Shown piece by piece: positions 1 to 6,683 of a stretch of 9,840 bases of DNA (positions are counted from its first letter, which is position 1; every line of letters begins with the position of its first letter). The DNA is taken from positions 1-9,840 of the forward strand of contig CALKHM010000267.1 in the NCBI GenBank assembly GCA_937988695.1. The letters are read 5' to 3'. The stretch is from an uncultured Microbacterium sp. (GTDB lineage: Bacteria; Actinomycetota; Actinomycetes; Actinomycetales; Microbacteriaceae). The translations under genes and the position numbers were made by a program. The notes beneath the pieces were generated by a model. It saw nothing but the letters and a program-made list of their open reading frames with translations. It was not told where the DNA came from and did not search any database.

Positions 1-48
1 TACGAGATATTGGCGTGACTGGAGTTCAGACGTGTGCTCTTCCGATCT
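1..48 (+). other. Illumina index adapter contamination
   Basis: Bases 15-48 match the 34-base TruSeq/NEBNext index-read adapter exactly, from GTGACTGGAGTTCAGACG at 15-32 to the final CTTCCGATCT. Before it, bases 9-14 read ATTGGC, a six-base barcode slot (reverse complement GCCAAT, TruSeq index 6), and bases 1-8 read TACGAGAT, the end of the P7 flow-cell sequence. Order and spacing are those of a complete library adapter arm. Genomic sequence begins at base 49. This stretch should be trimmed, and anything joined across base 48 is artificial. Confidence 0.98.
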
Positions 49-561
49 CTGCAGCCATGCGTACACGTCGGACGCCTGGAAATCGGCGACCAGCTGCGGG
101 ACCCCCTTCACGAACCCCGCGATCTGCGCGATGACCGTCGGGATGATCAGCCATAGGATGCCGACGAGCACGACCGCGAACCCGGTGTAGACGATGACGA
201 TGCTCCAGGCCCGCGACACGCCGTGCCGCTCGAGCATCCGCACGACCGGGTCGAGCCCGAGGGCGAAGAACAGCGCGAAGACGATGTAGATGACCACCGT
301 CGACAGGTTCGAGACCGCCAGACCCAGCAGGATGGCCACGAGGGCGCCCGCGGTGACGAAGAACCCGACGCCGAACGGATGGTTCAGGCTCGCCCAGAAG
401 GTCCGCGACGGCACGGCCTCCCCGGAGCGCAGCGCGACGGCATCCGTCGCCGGCCGATCGCTGGGCGTGGCTACGTCGGGCGGTGCCGCGGGGGCGTTCG
501 CCGTGACCGGCTCAGAGGCCTGGGCGCTCGCGTCGGAGTCGCCGGCCGTTGCGTCTGTCAT
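49..561 (-). CDS. AI-2E family transporter, N-terminal part
   Basis: The gene encodes an integral membrane protein of the AI-2E/PerM-like superfamily, usually eight-helix proteins of about 350-400 residues. Some members export autoinducer-2 or act as sodium/proton antiporters; the substrate here is unknown. The visible 171 residues contain a polar, Ala/Pro-rich cytoplasmic N-terminus (1-60) and three hydrophobic segments (about 62-84, 86-103, 117-141). The family hallmark LDPVVRMLERHGVSRAWSIV lies at 103-122. The reading frame stays open to base 49, where it meets the adapter, so the rest of the gene is missing by truncation and not by mutation. The ATG at 561 gives the natural family N-terminus. 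It has no well-placed ribosome-binding site, only GGGG directly before the ATG, so a short-leader or leaderless transcript is possible. The gene is divergent from the chorismate mutase gene with 98 bases between them. Confidence 0.85.
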
Positions 562-659
562 GCCCCACACTCTATGGGTGCCCTCCGCGTCATACAGCGC
601 GGGCTCGCGCAGAGCGGGCGATACTGTCGAAGGGCACGTGCTCGCGGACGGAGGATGCC

Positions 660-965
660 ATGACCGACGCCGACAACGACGACCCGATCGGCACGCTGCG
701 GCGGATCCGCGGCAGCATCGACAATATCGATGCCGCGCTCATCTATCTGCTGGCCGAGCGGTTTCGCTGCACGAAGGAGGTCGGGCGGCTCAAGGCGCGA
801 CACCGGATGCCGCCGTCGGATCCCGCTCGGGAACAGCAGCAGATCGCCCGGCTGCGGCGGCTGGCCGAGGAGGCGGACCTCGACCCCGACTTCGCCGAGA
901 AGTGGTTCGGCTTCGTGGTGGCCGAGGTCATCCGCCACCACGAAGCGGCGGCAGACGCGACCTGA
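660..965 (+). CDS. Chorismate mutase, AroQ class, monofunctional
   Basis: The protein would convert chorismate to prephenate in the cytoplasm, the committed step to phenylalanine and tyrosine. It is 101 residues long, the normal size of a stand-alone all-helical AroQ enzyme. Alignment by eye to E. coli chorismate mutase places its active-site residues R11, R28, K39, D48, R51 and E52 at R17 (RGSIDNID), R34 (LLAER), K45 (EVGRLK), D54, R57 and E58 (DPARE). The C-terminal helix ends in EVIRHHE; the partner of E. coli Q88 probably lies there, perhaps H94, but I cannot align it with certainty. GGAGG at 650-654 sits five bases before the ATG. An earlier ATG at 655 reaches a stop after two codons, so 660 is the start. 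The gene stands alone, without aroA/tyrA/pheA neighbours, and converges on the ABC permease gene with 57 bases between them. Confidence 0.92.
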   Translation: MTDADNDDPIGTLRRIRGSIDNIDAALIYLLAERFRCTKEVGRLKARHRMPPSDPAREQQQIARLRRLAEEADLDPDFAEKWFGFVVAEVIRHHEAAADAT

Positions 966-1022
966 CGCGGCGTCGCGTCCGGCGGCCTGCCCGGAACGCC
1001 GCTGGGCCGCTGCCCGCCAGCG

Positions 1023-1739
1023 CTAGGGGACCAGGCGCCGCAGCATCGCGAACGCGGTGGCCGCCAGCACCAGCACGATCCCGAGCAGGCTCAGCGACAG
1101 CGGCACGATCCCGGCCGTGGCGATCCATCCGAACACGCCGGCCCAGGCGTTGAGCCGGCCGACGAGCCAGAGCGCCGCCAGGCCGACGAGGCCGACGCCG
1201 ACGAGGATGATCGCGAGCCCCAGACCGCCGAACCGCTTGTACACGGTGGCGCCCCAGAACCCCGCGGTGAACGTCAGCATCGCGACGGCGAACACCGCCA
1301 GTGCCGCGCCGGCGGGCCCGGCCGCCCATGCCCAGTCGAGGTGGAACATCCAGCCGTTCATCCCCCAGCCATCGGTGGCGAGCTCGACGAGGCCCCCCAG
1401 CGTGCACAGCACGGCCAGCAGGACGGAGCTGACTGCCGCGGTCAGGAACGTGCCGAGGAAGAACTCTCGCCGCGTCACGCTCATCGCCTGTGAGAACGGG
1501 AACGACAGCGTGAGCGCCTGGATGCCCACGGCCACCAGGTACCAGATCAACGCCTGCGCCCCCGCAGAGTACTTCGGCCCGCCGTAGGGGATCATCGCCC
1601 AGATGACCATGGAGAACACGAACACGGCGCCGAGGATCAGCAGTGGGATCCAGACGAACGTCATCCTGTTGATCAGCTGCATCCGCACCACGTTCAAGAC
1701 GCGATGGCCGCCCCCCGCGGCCGGCGTGACGGCGGTCAT
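1023..1739 (-). CDS. ABC-2-like transporter permease, 238 aa
   Basis: This is the membrane subunit expected to pair with the ATPase encoded just upstream. It has six hydrophobic segments at about residues 28-50, 61-82, 97-119, 138-164, 171-195 and 207-231, the usual topology of ABC-2 type export permeases, preceded by a short cytoplasmic N-terminus. I see no soluble extracellular domain and no motif that identifies the cargo. The ATG overlaps the ATPase stop codon as ATGA (1736-1739), and AAGGAG at 1747-1752 stands seven bases before it, so the two proteins are probably made in a coupled 1:1 ratio. It is the last gene of the gntR operon. Its TAG stop lies 57 bases from the convergent chorismate mutase stop. 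The gap holds only a weak 6-bp inverted repeat (982-987 with 1005-1010) as a possible shared terminator. The family call is confident; the function is not. Confidence 0.8.
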   Translation of the reverse strand: MTAVTPAAGGGHRVLNVVRMQLINRMTFVWIPLLILGAVFVFSMVIWAMIPYGGPKYSAGAQALIWYLVAVGIQALTLSFPFSQAMSVTRREFFLGTFLTAAVSSVLLAVLCTLGGLVELATDGWGMNGWMFHLDWAWAAGPAGAALAVFAVAMLTFTAGFWGATVYKRFGGLGLAIILVGVGLVGLAALWLVGRLNAWAGVFGWIATAGIVPLSLSLLGIVLVLAATAFAMLRRLVP

Positions 1740-2641
1740 CGCAGGGCTCCTTCCCGAATGCGGCGCTCATCGGCCGCACGCTGCGTCATCCGCACGATCA
1801 GCTGCTGCAGCGAGACCGGCGCGACATCGAGCCCCGCCCGCGTCAGGGCCATGCGATCGTCGTCGGTGAGCGTGCCCAGCACGGTCGCCGAGGCGACGCG
1901 GCCGAGCGCTTCGCTGTGGATGACCTCGCGCCCGTTGGTGAACGCGTCGACCGCGTCGGCGTCGCCGACGATCGTCGCGGCGCGCCCGCGGGTCGCATCG
2001 GTGGTCTCGTCCATCACGATCCGGCCCTCGTCGATGACCAGCACGCGCTCGATGAGGTTCGCGACCTCGTCGATCAGATGGCTGGACAGGATGACGGTGC
2101 GGGGATGCTGCGCGTAGTCCTCGAGCAGCCGGTCGTAGAAGGTCTGCCGCGCGACCGCGTCCAGCCCCAGGTACGGCTCGTCGAAGAACGTGATCTCGGC
2201 GCGGGCGGCCAGCCCGATGATGACTCCTACGGCCGACAGCTGTCCGCGCGAGAGCTTCTTGATCCGCCGGTTCATCGGCAGCTGAAAGTCGTCGACGAGC
2301 CGGTCACACAGCTCCTGGTCCCAGTTCGGGAAGAACAGCTTCGCCGTCGCGAACGCATGCGGTGGCTTCGCGTCGTCGGGATAGCGCTGGCTCTCCCGCA
2401 CGAAGCACACGCGCGGCAACACGCGCGCGTTCTCGTATGGCTGCTCGCCGAACACGCGCACGTCGCCGCTGGTGGCGAAGTTCTGCGCGGTGAGGATGGA
2501 CATGACGGTGGTCTTGCCGGCGCCGTTTCGCCCCAGCAGTCCGTAGATGACGTCCTTCTCGATCGTGAAGCTGATCTCGTTGACGGCGACGGTATCGCCG
2601 TAGCGCTTGGTGAGGCGATCCACCTCGATGACGTGGGTCAT
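1736..2641 (-). CDS. ABC transporter ATP-binding protein (YtrB-like)
   Basis: This is the cytoplasmic ATPase that powers the permease encoded downstream. All core motifs of an ABC ATPase are visible in its 301 residues: Walker A GRNGAGKTT at 37-45, Walker B ITFFDEP at 150-156 with catalytic E155, D-loop GLDA at 159-162 and switch histidine H188 in SSH. The signature motif is LSRGQ (130-134) instead of LSGGQ, a substitution I associate with the YtrB-like group controlled by GntR/YtrA regulators. A Q-loop candidate is Q85. Residues after about 222 form a C-terminal extension typical of ABC-2 exporters of the CcmA type. The ATG at 2641 overlaps the gntR stop as ATGA, and AAGGGAG lies about seven bases upstream, which fixes the start. 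A much longer open frame on this strand runs on into the regulatory gene and the proV antisense strand, but it carries no recognizable protein. Confidence 0.92.
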   Translation of the reverse strand: MTHVIEVDRLTKRYGDTVAVNEISFTIEKDVIYGLLGRNGAGKTTVMSILTAQNFATSGDVRVFGEQPYENARVLPRVCFVRESQRYPDDAKPPHAFATAKLFFPNWDQELCDRLVDDFQLPMNRRIKKLSRGQLSAVGVIIGLAARAEITFFDEPYLGLDAVARQTFYDRLLEDYAQHPRTVILSSHLIDEVANLIERVLVIDEGRIVMDETTDATRGRAATIVGDADAVDAFTNGREVIHSEALGRVASATVLGTLTDDDRMALTRAGLDVAPVSLQQLIVRMTQRAADERRIREGALR

Positions 2642-3024
2642 CGCCGGCTCCCTTCCGTGGTGGTTTGTGCGTCGGCGCGCTCGCGGATGAGCGCGCCGAG
2701 ATCGTCGGCGTCGAGCCCGATCTTGGCTGCCTCGGACAGCAGTGGCTCGACGTAGCGGTCGGCGAACGCCGTGCGGCGCTCGTCCAGCAGCAGCCGGCGC
2801 GCACCCGGGGCGACGAACATCCCGATCCCGCGTCGCTTGTACAGCACGCCCTTGTCGACGAGCATGTTCACTCCCTTCGCCGCGGTGGCGGGGTTGATGC
2901 GGTGGAACGCGGCAAGCTCGTTCGTCGACGGCGCCTGCGCATCTTCGGCCAGGCTCTGGTCGATGATGGCGTCCTCGACGCTCTCTGCGATCTGCAGGAA
3001 GAGCGCCCTGCCGTCGTCGATCAC
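2638..3024 (-). CDS. GntR family regulator, YtrA subfamily
   Basis: This is a 128-residue transcription regulator. Residues about 8-73 form a GntR winged helix-turn-helix, with recognition region PSTNELAAFHRINPATAAKG at 32-51 and wing KGVLYKRRGIGMFV at 58-71. After it comes only a short helical tail of about 50 residues. That short tail, in place of the 120-170-residue FadR or HutC effector domains, is the mark of the YtrA subfamily, whose members usually repress a neighbouring ABC transporter operon and their own gene. The gene order regulator-ATPase-permease fits. The start is GTG at 3024, with AGGGG five bases upstream. The stop overlaps the ATPase start as ATGA. The TTAGT dyad at 3046-3061 is a plausible operator. 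The effector is unknown; cell-envelope antibiotics are a known trigger for some relatives. Confidence 0.9.
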   Translation of the reverse strand: MIDDGRALFLQIAESVEDAIIDQSLAEDAQAPSTNELAAFHRINPATAAKGVNMLVDKGVLYKRRGIGMFVAPGARRLLLDERRTAFADRYVEPLLSEAAKIGLDADDLGALIRERADAQTTTEGSRR

Positions 3025-3045
3025 GTCGTCCCCTTAGTGTGTTGG

Positions 3046-3088
3046 TTAGTTGCCCTACTAATGAACCAGCGAACCGGCAGAATGTCAA
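3046..3088 (-). promoter_or_regulatory. Promoter and possible operator of the gntR-ABC operon
   Basis: Read on the minus strand, 3088-3083 is a perfect -35 box, TTGACA. No strong -10 follows: the best is CATTAG at 3063-3058, 19 bases downstream and only three of six matches. This weak -10 overlaps a dyad, TTAGT-N6-ACTAA (3046-3061). A third TTAGT lies at 3034-3038, close to the ribosome-binding site. A dyad over the -10 and start region is where a YtrA-type autorepressor would bind. The boxes are read directly from the sequence; the operator role is inferred. Confidence 0.5.
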
Positions 3089-3121
3089 CACCCGGATGCC
3101 GACGGCCGTGCCCCTCTCGAG

Positions 3122-3158
3122 TTGCGTGGTTCTATCGACCGGCGTAACTTCGATAGAA
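3122..3158 (+). promoter_or_regulatory. 9-11-9 inverted repeat over a possible proV promoter
   Basis: TTCTATCGA (3130-3138) and TCGATAGAA (3150-3158) form a perfect nine-base inverted repeat with an 11-base spacer, in the divergent region between gntR and proV. A possible plus-strand promoter runs through it: TTGCGT (3122-3127), 17 bases, then TAACTT (3145-3150). A bound dimer would cover the -10 box, so this could be an operator for the betaine uptake operon, or for both directions. The centre-to-centre arm distance is 20 bases, about two helical turns. The repeat is AT-rich compared with its surroundings. The promoter assignment is weak; the inverted repeat is certain. Confidence 0.5.
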
Positions 3159-3182
3159 GGGCCTGCGCGGCAGCGCGGCCCT
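3158..3182 (+). other. Strong hairpin at the start of the proV leader
   Basis: AGGGCC (3158-3163), a bulged T at 3164 and GCGC (3165-3168) pair with GCGC (3173-3176) and GGCCCT (3177-3182) around the tetraloop GGCA. That is ten G/C-rich pairs with one bulge. If transcription starts just after the TAACTT box, this hairpin would form the extreme 5' end of the proV mRNA and could protect it from decay. No T-run follows, so an ordinary intrinsic terminator is less likely. Confidence 0.45.
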
Positions 3183-3388
3183 GACGACCAGTCCGCGACC
3201 GTGTCGTGCACCCCTGGGGCGTTCTGATGCGGGCGTATGGTCGGCGGTCTGGGCGACGGACCCGATGTGTGTCGCCGACGTGATCTGCCTGTGGCACCCG
3301 ACGATGAATGCCGCGGCGCAGCGCCGAAGATCGTCACCCGGGCGTAACCGATGCAGTCGCCGTGCGCGGCTGCCGAGGCCAAGCAGAA
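3183..3388 (+). other. Non-coding leader upstream of proV
   Basis: These 206 bases lie between the 3158-3182 hairpin and the chosen proV start. They contain a possible -10 box TATGGT at 3236-3241 without a convincing -35 partner, which could be an alternative proV promoter nearer the gene. The proV frame is open further upstream (ATG at 3308), but that extension has no ribosome-binding site and no similarity I recognise. I see no known riboswitch. Confidence 0.35.
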
Positions 3389-4720
3389 GTGACCATCCCA
3401 GCAGTCGAGGCCAGGGGCCTCTACAAAGTGTTCGGACGCAACCCGAAAGACGTCGTCCGGCGGCTCAAGGACGGCCAGACCCGCGCGCAGGTCGCGGATG
3501 CCGGAACCGCCGCCGTGATCGACGCGAGCTTCACCGTGCAGCCCGGGGAGATCTTCGTGATCATGGGGTTGTCCGGATCGGGCAAGTCCACGATCATCCG
3601 CATGCTCAACGGGCTGTTGCCGCCCACCGACGGCGAGGTGCTCGTCCAGGGCGCCGACGTGACCGCGGCCACCCCCTCCGAGCTGCGGCACATCCGCCGC
3701 ACGTCGATGTCGATGGTGTTCCAGCACTTCGCGCTGCTGCCGCACCGGACGGTGCTCGACAACGCCGCGTACGGCCTGGAGATCCAGGGTGTTGGAAAGG
3801 CCCTGCGACGCGAGCGGGCTCGCGACATCCTCGGCCGGGTGGGCCTCGGCGACCGCGTGGATGCGATGCCCTCCGAGCTGTCGGGCGGCATGAAGCAGCG
3901 CGTAGGCCTCGCGCGAGGTCTTGCTGCCGGCACCGACATCCTGCTCATGGATGAGGCGTTCTCGGCCCTGGACCCGCTGATCCGCCGCGAGCTGCAGGAG
4001 CAGCTCGTCGAGCTGCAGCAGGAGCTCGGCCGCACGATCGTGTTCATCACGCACGACCTGAACGAGGCGATGTTCCTCGGCGACCGCATCGCGGTCATGC
4101 GTGACGGACGCATCGTGCAGAACGGCACACCCGAGGAGATCCTCACCGACCCCGCCAACGACTACGTCGCGCAGTTCGTGCAGGATGTCGATCGCGCCCG
4201 GGTGCTCACCGCGAGCGCGGTCATGGAACGGCCGCTGGCGGTTCCGGTGAGCGCCGGCATCCGTGGCGCCCTGCGGGTCATGCGTGAGGAACAGGTCGAC
4301 GAGGTGTTCGTCGCCGAGAACCGGAGGCTGGTGGGCGTGGTCACCGATCGCGCCGTCATCCGCGCGGTGAAGGCCGGGATCACCGATCTGCGCACGATCG
4401 CCGACTCCTCGGTGACCCGCGTCGGCCCCGACGACCTGCTCACCGACATCGTCGAGCACGCCGTCGGCAGCCCGGTGCCGCTGCCGGTCATCGGGCCGGG
4501 CGGCCGGCTGCTGGGCGTCGTCCCGCGCATCACGCTGCTGGCGGCACTGGGCAACGTGCCGCCGACGACCCAGCCGATCTCGGTTGTGCCGGCGACGGCG
4601 CTGGAGCTTGCCGCCGAGCTACGCGAGCTCGATCCCGCCGCGCTTGCGCGCGCCGACGCCGCCACCCGGCCTGGCGCAGCCGACGAGGGCCTGGCGGCCG
4701 TGGACGGGGGTGGGCGCTGA
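3389..4720 (+). CDS. proV: Glycine betaine/proline ABC transporter ATPase ProV
   Basis: This is the ATP-hydrolysing subunit of a ProU/OpuA-type importer for quaternary-amine osmoprotectants. In the 443-residue product, Walker A GLSGSGKST is at 60-68, Q-loop Q112 in FQHFALLPHRTV, signature LSGGMKQRVGLARGL at 164-178, Walker B ILLMDEA at 184-190 and switch histidine H222 in ITHD. The N-terminal KVFG followed by a long insertion before Walker A is typical of ProV/OpuAA. Two CBS domains follow at about 277-328 and 339-388; in OpuA such domains sense ionic strength. An Ala-rich helical tail of about 50 residues ends the protein. The GTG at 3389 best matches the family N-terminus, but its ribosome-binding site is weak (AGCAGAAG, nearly touching the start). 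ATG 3308 and GTG 3362 are in-frame alternatives with no better site. The stop overlaps the proW start as TGATG. Confidence 0.93.
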   Translation: MTIPAVEARGLYKVFGRNPKDVVRRLKDGQTRAQVADAGTAAVIDASFTVQPGEIFVIMGLSGSGKSTIIRMLNGLLPPTDGEVLVQGADVTAATPSELRHIRRTSMSMVFQHFALLPHRTVLDNAAYGLEIQGVGKALRRERARDILGRVGLGDRVDAMPSELSGGMKQRVGLARGLAAGTDILLMDEAFSALDPLIRRELQEQLVELQQELGRTIVFITHDLNEAMFLGDRIAVMRDGRIVQNGTPEEILTDPANDYVAQFVQDVDRARVLTASAVMERPLAVPVSAGIRGALRVMREEQVDEVFVAENRRLVGVVTDRAVIRAVKAGITDLRTIADSSVTRVGPDDLLTDIVEHAVGSPVPLPVIGPGGRLLGVVPRITLLAALGNVPPTTQPISVVPATALELAAELRELDPAALARADAATRPGAADEGLAAVDGGGR

Positions 4721-5625
4721 TGGACCTGATCCGCATCCCCCTCGGCGACTGGGTCGACGCCTTCATCACGTGGTTCATCGACGTGCTCGGCGGCTTCTTC
4801 GACGGCGTCTCGACGGGGTTCGGCACGCTCTACGACGGCGTCGAGTGGGTGTTCACGACGCCGCCGTTCTGGCTCGTCATCGTCGTCGTCGCCGCGATCG
4901 CCTGGCTCGCCAAGGGCTGGAAGCTCGCGATCGGCTCCGTCGTCGGACTGCTGCTGATCGGTGCCGTCGACCAGTGGGACAACGCGATGCAGACCATCGC
5001 GCTGACCCTCGTCGCGGTCGTCGTCGCGGTCGTCGTCGCGATCCCGGTAGGCATCTGGGCGGCGCGCTCGCAGACCGTGTCGACGATCGTCCGGCCGATC
5101 CTCGACTTCCTGCAGACGATGCCGGCGTTCGTCTATCTGATCCCGGCGATCTTCCTGTTCGGCGTCGGCGTCGTGCCCGGCATGGTCGCGACCGTGCTGT
5201 TCGCGGTCGCCCCCGGCGTCCGGCTGACCGAGCTCGGCATCCGCAGCGTGGACGCCGAGGTCGTCGAGGCGGGCAACGCGTTCGGTGCGACACCCGGACG
5301 CATCCTGCGACAGATCCAGCTGCCGTTGGCGATGCCGTCGATCATGGCCGGCGTCAACCAGGTGATCATGCTCGCCTTGTCGATGGCGGTGATCGCCAGC
5401 ATGGTCGGCGGTCCCGGCCTCGGCAAGGACATCATCCAGGCCCTGAACAGCACGGACATCGCGCTCGGGGTCGAGGCGGGCCTGGCGGTCGTCGTCATCG
5501 CGATGATCCTCGACCGCATCACGAGCGGCTTCGGCGCGTCCGGGCGCGCACGCTCGCGCACGCGCCTCGTGCGGGCCGCGGCCTCCGCCGACGAGGAGTC
5601 CGCGGCAGCACCCGTGGCGGTCTGA
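4720..5625 (+). CDS. proW: Glycine betaine/proline ABC transporter permease ProW
   Basis: This is the membrane channel subunit of the importer. The 301 residues contain a hydrophobic, aromatic-rich N-terminal part (1-50), a first membrane segment at about 50-65, then the binding-protein-dependent permease domain from about 90 to 268. The EAA loop, which docks onto ProV, reads EAGNAFGATPGRILRQIQLP at 183-202. The following SMAVIASMVGGPGLGKDI (221-238) is strongly typical of ProW/OpuAB. The C-terminus (270-301) is polar, Arg- then Ala-rich. The ATG shares one base with the proV stop (TGATG), so translation is coupled. Residues 98-107 are encoded by a 12-base tandem repeat. ProX follows 107 bases later on the same strand, with two hairpins in the gap. 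Confidence 0.93.
   Translation: MDLIRIPLGDWVDAFITWFIDVLGGFFDGVSTGFGTLYDGVEWVFTTPPFWLVIVVVAAIAWLAKGWKLAIGSVVGLLLIGAVDQWDNAMQTIALTLVAVVVAVVVAIPVGIWAARSQTVSTIVRPILDFLQTMPAFVYLIPAIFLFGVGVVPGMVATVLFAVAPGVRLTELGIRSVDAEVVEAGNAFGATPGRILRQIQLPLAMPSIMAGVNQVIMLALSMAVIASMVGGPGLGKDIIQALNSTDIALGVEAGLAVVVIAMILDRITSGFGASGRARSRTRLVRAAASADEESAAAPVAV
5011..5040 (+). repeat. 12-bp tandem repeat inside proW
   Basis: GTCGCGGTCGTC occurs twice without a mismatch (5011-5022 and 5023-5034), followed by a half copy, GTCGCG (5035-5040). It encodes VAVVVAVVVA in a predicted membrane helix. Because the unit is four codons long, gain or loss of a copy would lengthen or shorten the helix by four residues without a frameshift. 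Confidence 0.85.
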
Positions 5626-5646
5626 GCCGGGGCATCCCTCGTCTTC

Positions 5647-5683
5647 GGCGCCTCGGTGCCGATCGCCCGCGGGATCTCGCGGG
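5647..5683 (+). other. Two consecutive hairpins between proW and proX
   Basis: GGCGC (5647-5651) pairs with GTGCC (5656-5660) around CTCG, with one G-T pair. Six bases later CCCGCG (5666-5671) pairs perfectly with CGCGGG (5678-5683) around GGATCT. There is no T-run. Such intergenic stems in importer operons often stabilise one part of the message, or stop part of the transcripts. Here either would shift the ratio of ProX to ProV/ProW. The pairing is seen directly; the effect is inferred. Confidence 0.45.
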
Positions 5684-5732
5684 TCTCCCCAACGCCCGTG
5701 CCACAGCACACGGGAGGAAAGGAATCACTCAC

Positions 5733-6638
5733 ATGAACAAGCGCACACTGCTGGGCGCTCTCGCCCTGGGCGTGGCAGCCAGCGTGGCTCTGGTCGGCTG
5801 CGCGAGCGGCACCGGCGGCAATCCCGGTGGGGCCGGCAGCGACACGCAGAGCAAGAAGATCACCGTCGGCGTGTTCAACGGCTGGCCCGAGGGCGAGGCG
5901 GCCTCGTATCTGTGGCAGCAGGTGCTCGAGCAGAAGGGGTACGACGTGACGCTCGAGTACGCCGATGCCGGGCCGGTCTTCCTCGGCCTCGCCAAGGGCG
6001 ACTACGACGTGGCCTTCGACGGCTGGCTGCCGACCACGCACGCCACGTACTTCAAGAAGTACGGCAAGGACCTCGTCGACGTCGGCGCATGGAACGACGA
6101 CGCCAAGCTCACTCTCGCCGTGAACGCCGACGCGCCGATCGACTCCATCGACCAGCTGGCGGCCAGTGCCGATGCGTTCGGCGGTCGCATCGTCGGCATC
6201 GAGCCGGGCGCCGGCCTGACCGAGGCGATGAACAAGAAGGTCATCCCCGAGTACGGGCTGGAGAAGATGGACTTCATCACCTCGTCGACCCCGTCGATGC
6301 TCGCCGAGCTGAAGAAGGCGCTGGATGCCGACCAGAACATCGCCGTGACGCTGTGGCGCCCGCACTGGGCCTACGACGCCTACGACCTGAAGGACCTCAA
6401 GGACCCGAAGGGCGCGCTGGGAGCCGCCGAGTCCATCCACACCGTGACCCGCACCGGGTTCTCGGACGATTTCCCGGATGCGAACACGTGGTTCACCGCG
6501 TTCAAGATGGACTCCGACCTGCTGTTCTCGCTCGAGAACGTGATGTTCCGCGAGAAGCACAAGCAGAGCGAGTATGCCGGCATCGTCAAGAAGTGGATGT
6601 CGGAGAACCAGGACTACGTCGACTCGCTCACCGCGTGA
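5733..6638 (+). CDS. proX: Glycine betaine-type substrate-binding lipoprotein ProX/OpuAC
   Basis: This is the extracellular receptor of the importer. The 301-residue precursor begins MNKR, followed by a hydrophobic stretch and a lipobox LVGC at 20-23, so it is probably cleaved before C23 and anchored to the membrane by a lipid. A Gly/Ser-rich linker (24-40) leads into the OpuAC domain, which starts KKITVGVFNGWPEG. Tryptophans W51 (NGWPEG), W98 (DGWLPTTH), W208 and W212 (LWRPHWAYD) are candidates for the aromatic cage that holds a trimethylammonium group. Which compound is bound (betaine, proline betaine, choline or carnitine) cannot be told from the sequence. AAGGA at 5719-5723, nine bases before the ATG, is the best ribosome-binding site of the three genes, which fits the need for excess binding protein. 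A 16-bp hairpin follows the stop. Confidence 0.93.
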   Translation: MNKRTLLGALALGVAASVALVGCASGTGGNPGGAGSDTQSKKITVGVFNGWPEGEAASYLWQQVLEQKGYDVTLEYADAGPVFLGLAKGDYDVAFDGWLPTTHATYFKKYGKDLVDVGAWNDDAKLTLAVNADAPIDSIDQLAASADAFGGRIVGIEPGAGLTEAMNKKVIPEYGLEKMDFITSSTPSMLAELKKALDADQNIAVTLWRPHWAYDAYDLKDLKDPKGALGAAESIHTVTRTGFSDDFPDANTWFTAFKMDSDLLFSLENVMFREKHKQSEYAGIVKKWMSENQDYVDSLTA

Positions 6639-6683
6639 GCTGCGCATAGCCCCCGGATGCCACGGCCTCGTGCCTCATCCGCT

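Noticed and set aside
49..54. PstI site CTGCAG exactly at the adapter junction, suggesting a restriction-cut library
   Set aside because: The six bases continue the AI-2E frame naturally, and a single site at one junction proves nothing.
562..659. Promoter boxes in the AI-2E/chorismate mutase gap (GATACT at 620-625, TAGAGT on the minus strand)
   Set aside because: Neither has a recognisable -35 at a proper distance, so they are not listed as features.
982..1010. GCGGCC-N17-GGCCGC as terminator between chorismate mutase and permease genes
   Set aside because: Six pairs with a long loop in very GC-rich DNA is close to chance; not supported as a separate feature.
3308..3388. Upstream extension of proV from ATG 3308
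   Set aside because: No ribosome-binding site and no similarity to ProV N-termini; the family normally begins near MTIPAVEARGLYKVFG. The alternative cannot be excluded.
1736..4459. A 907-codon open frame on the minus strand
   Set aside because: Only its last 301 codons form a protein (the ABC ATPase). The rest is antisense to proV and out of frame with gntR. Long antisense frames are expected where third codon positions are nearly all G or C.
4162..6647. Long minus-strand open frames over proW and proX
   Set aside because: Low-complexity Asp/Arg-rich translations antisense to well-supported transporter genes; codon-bias shadows.
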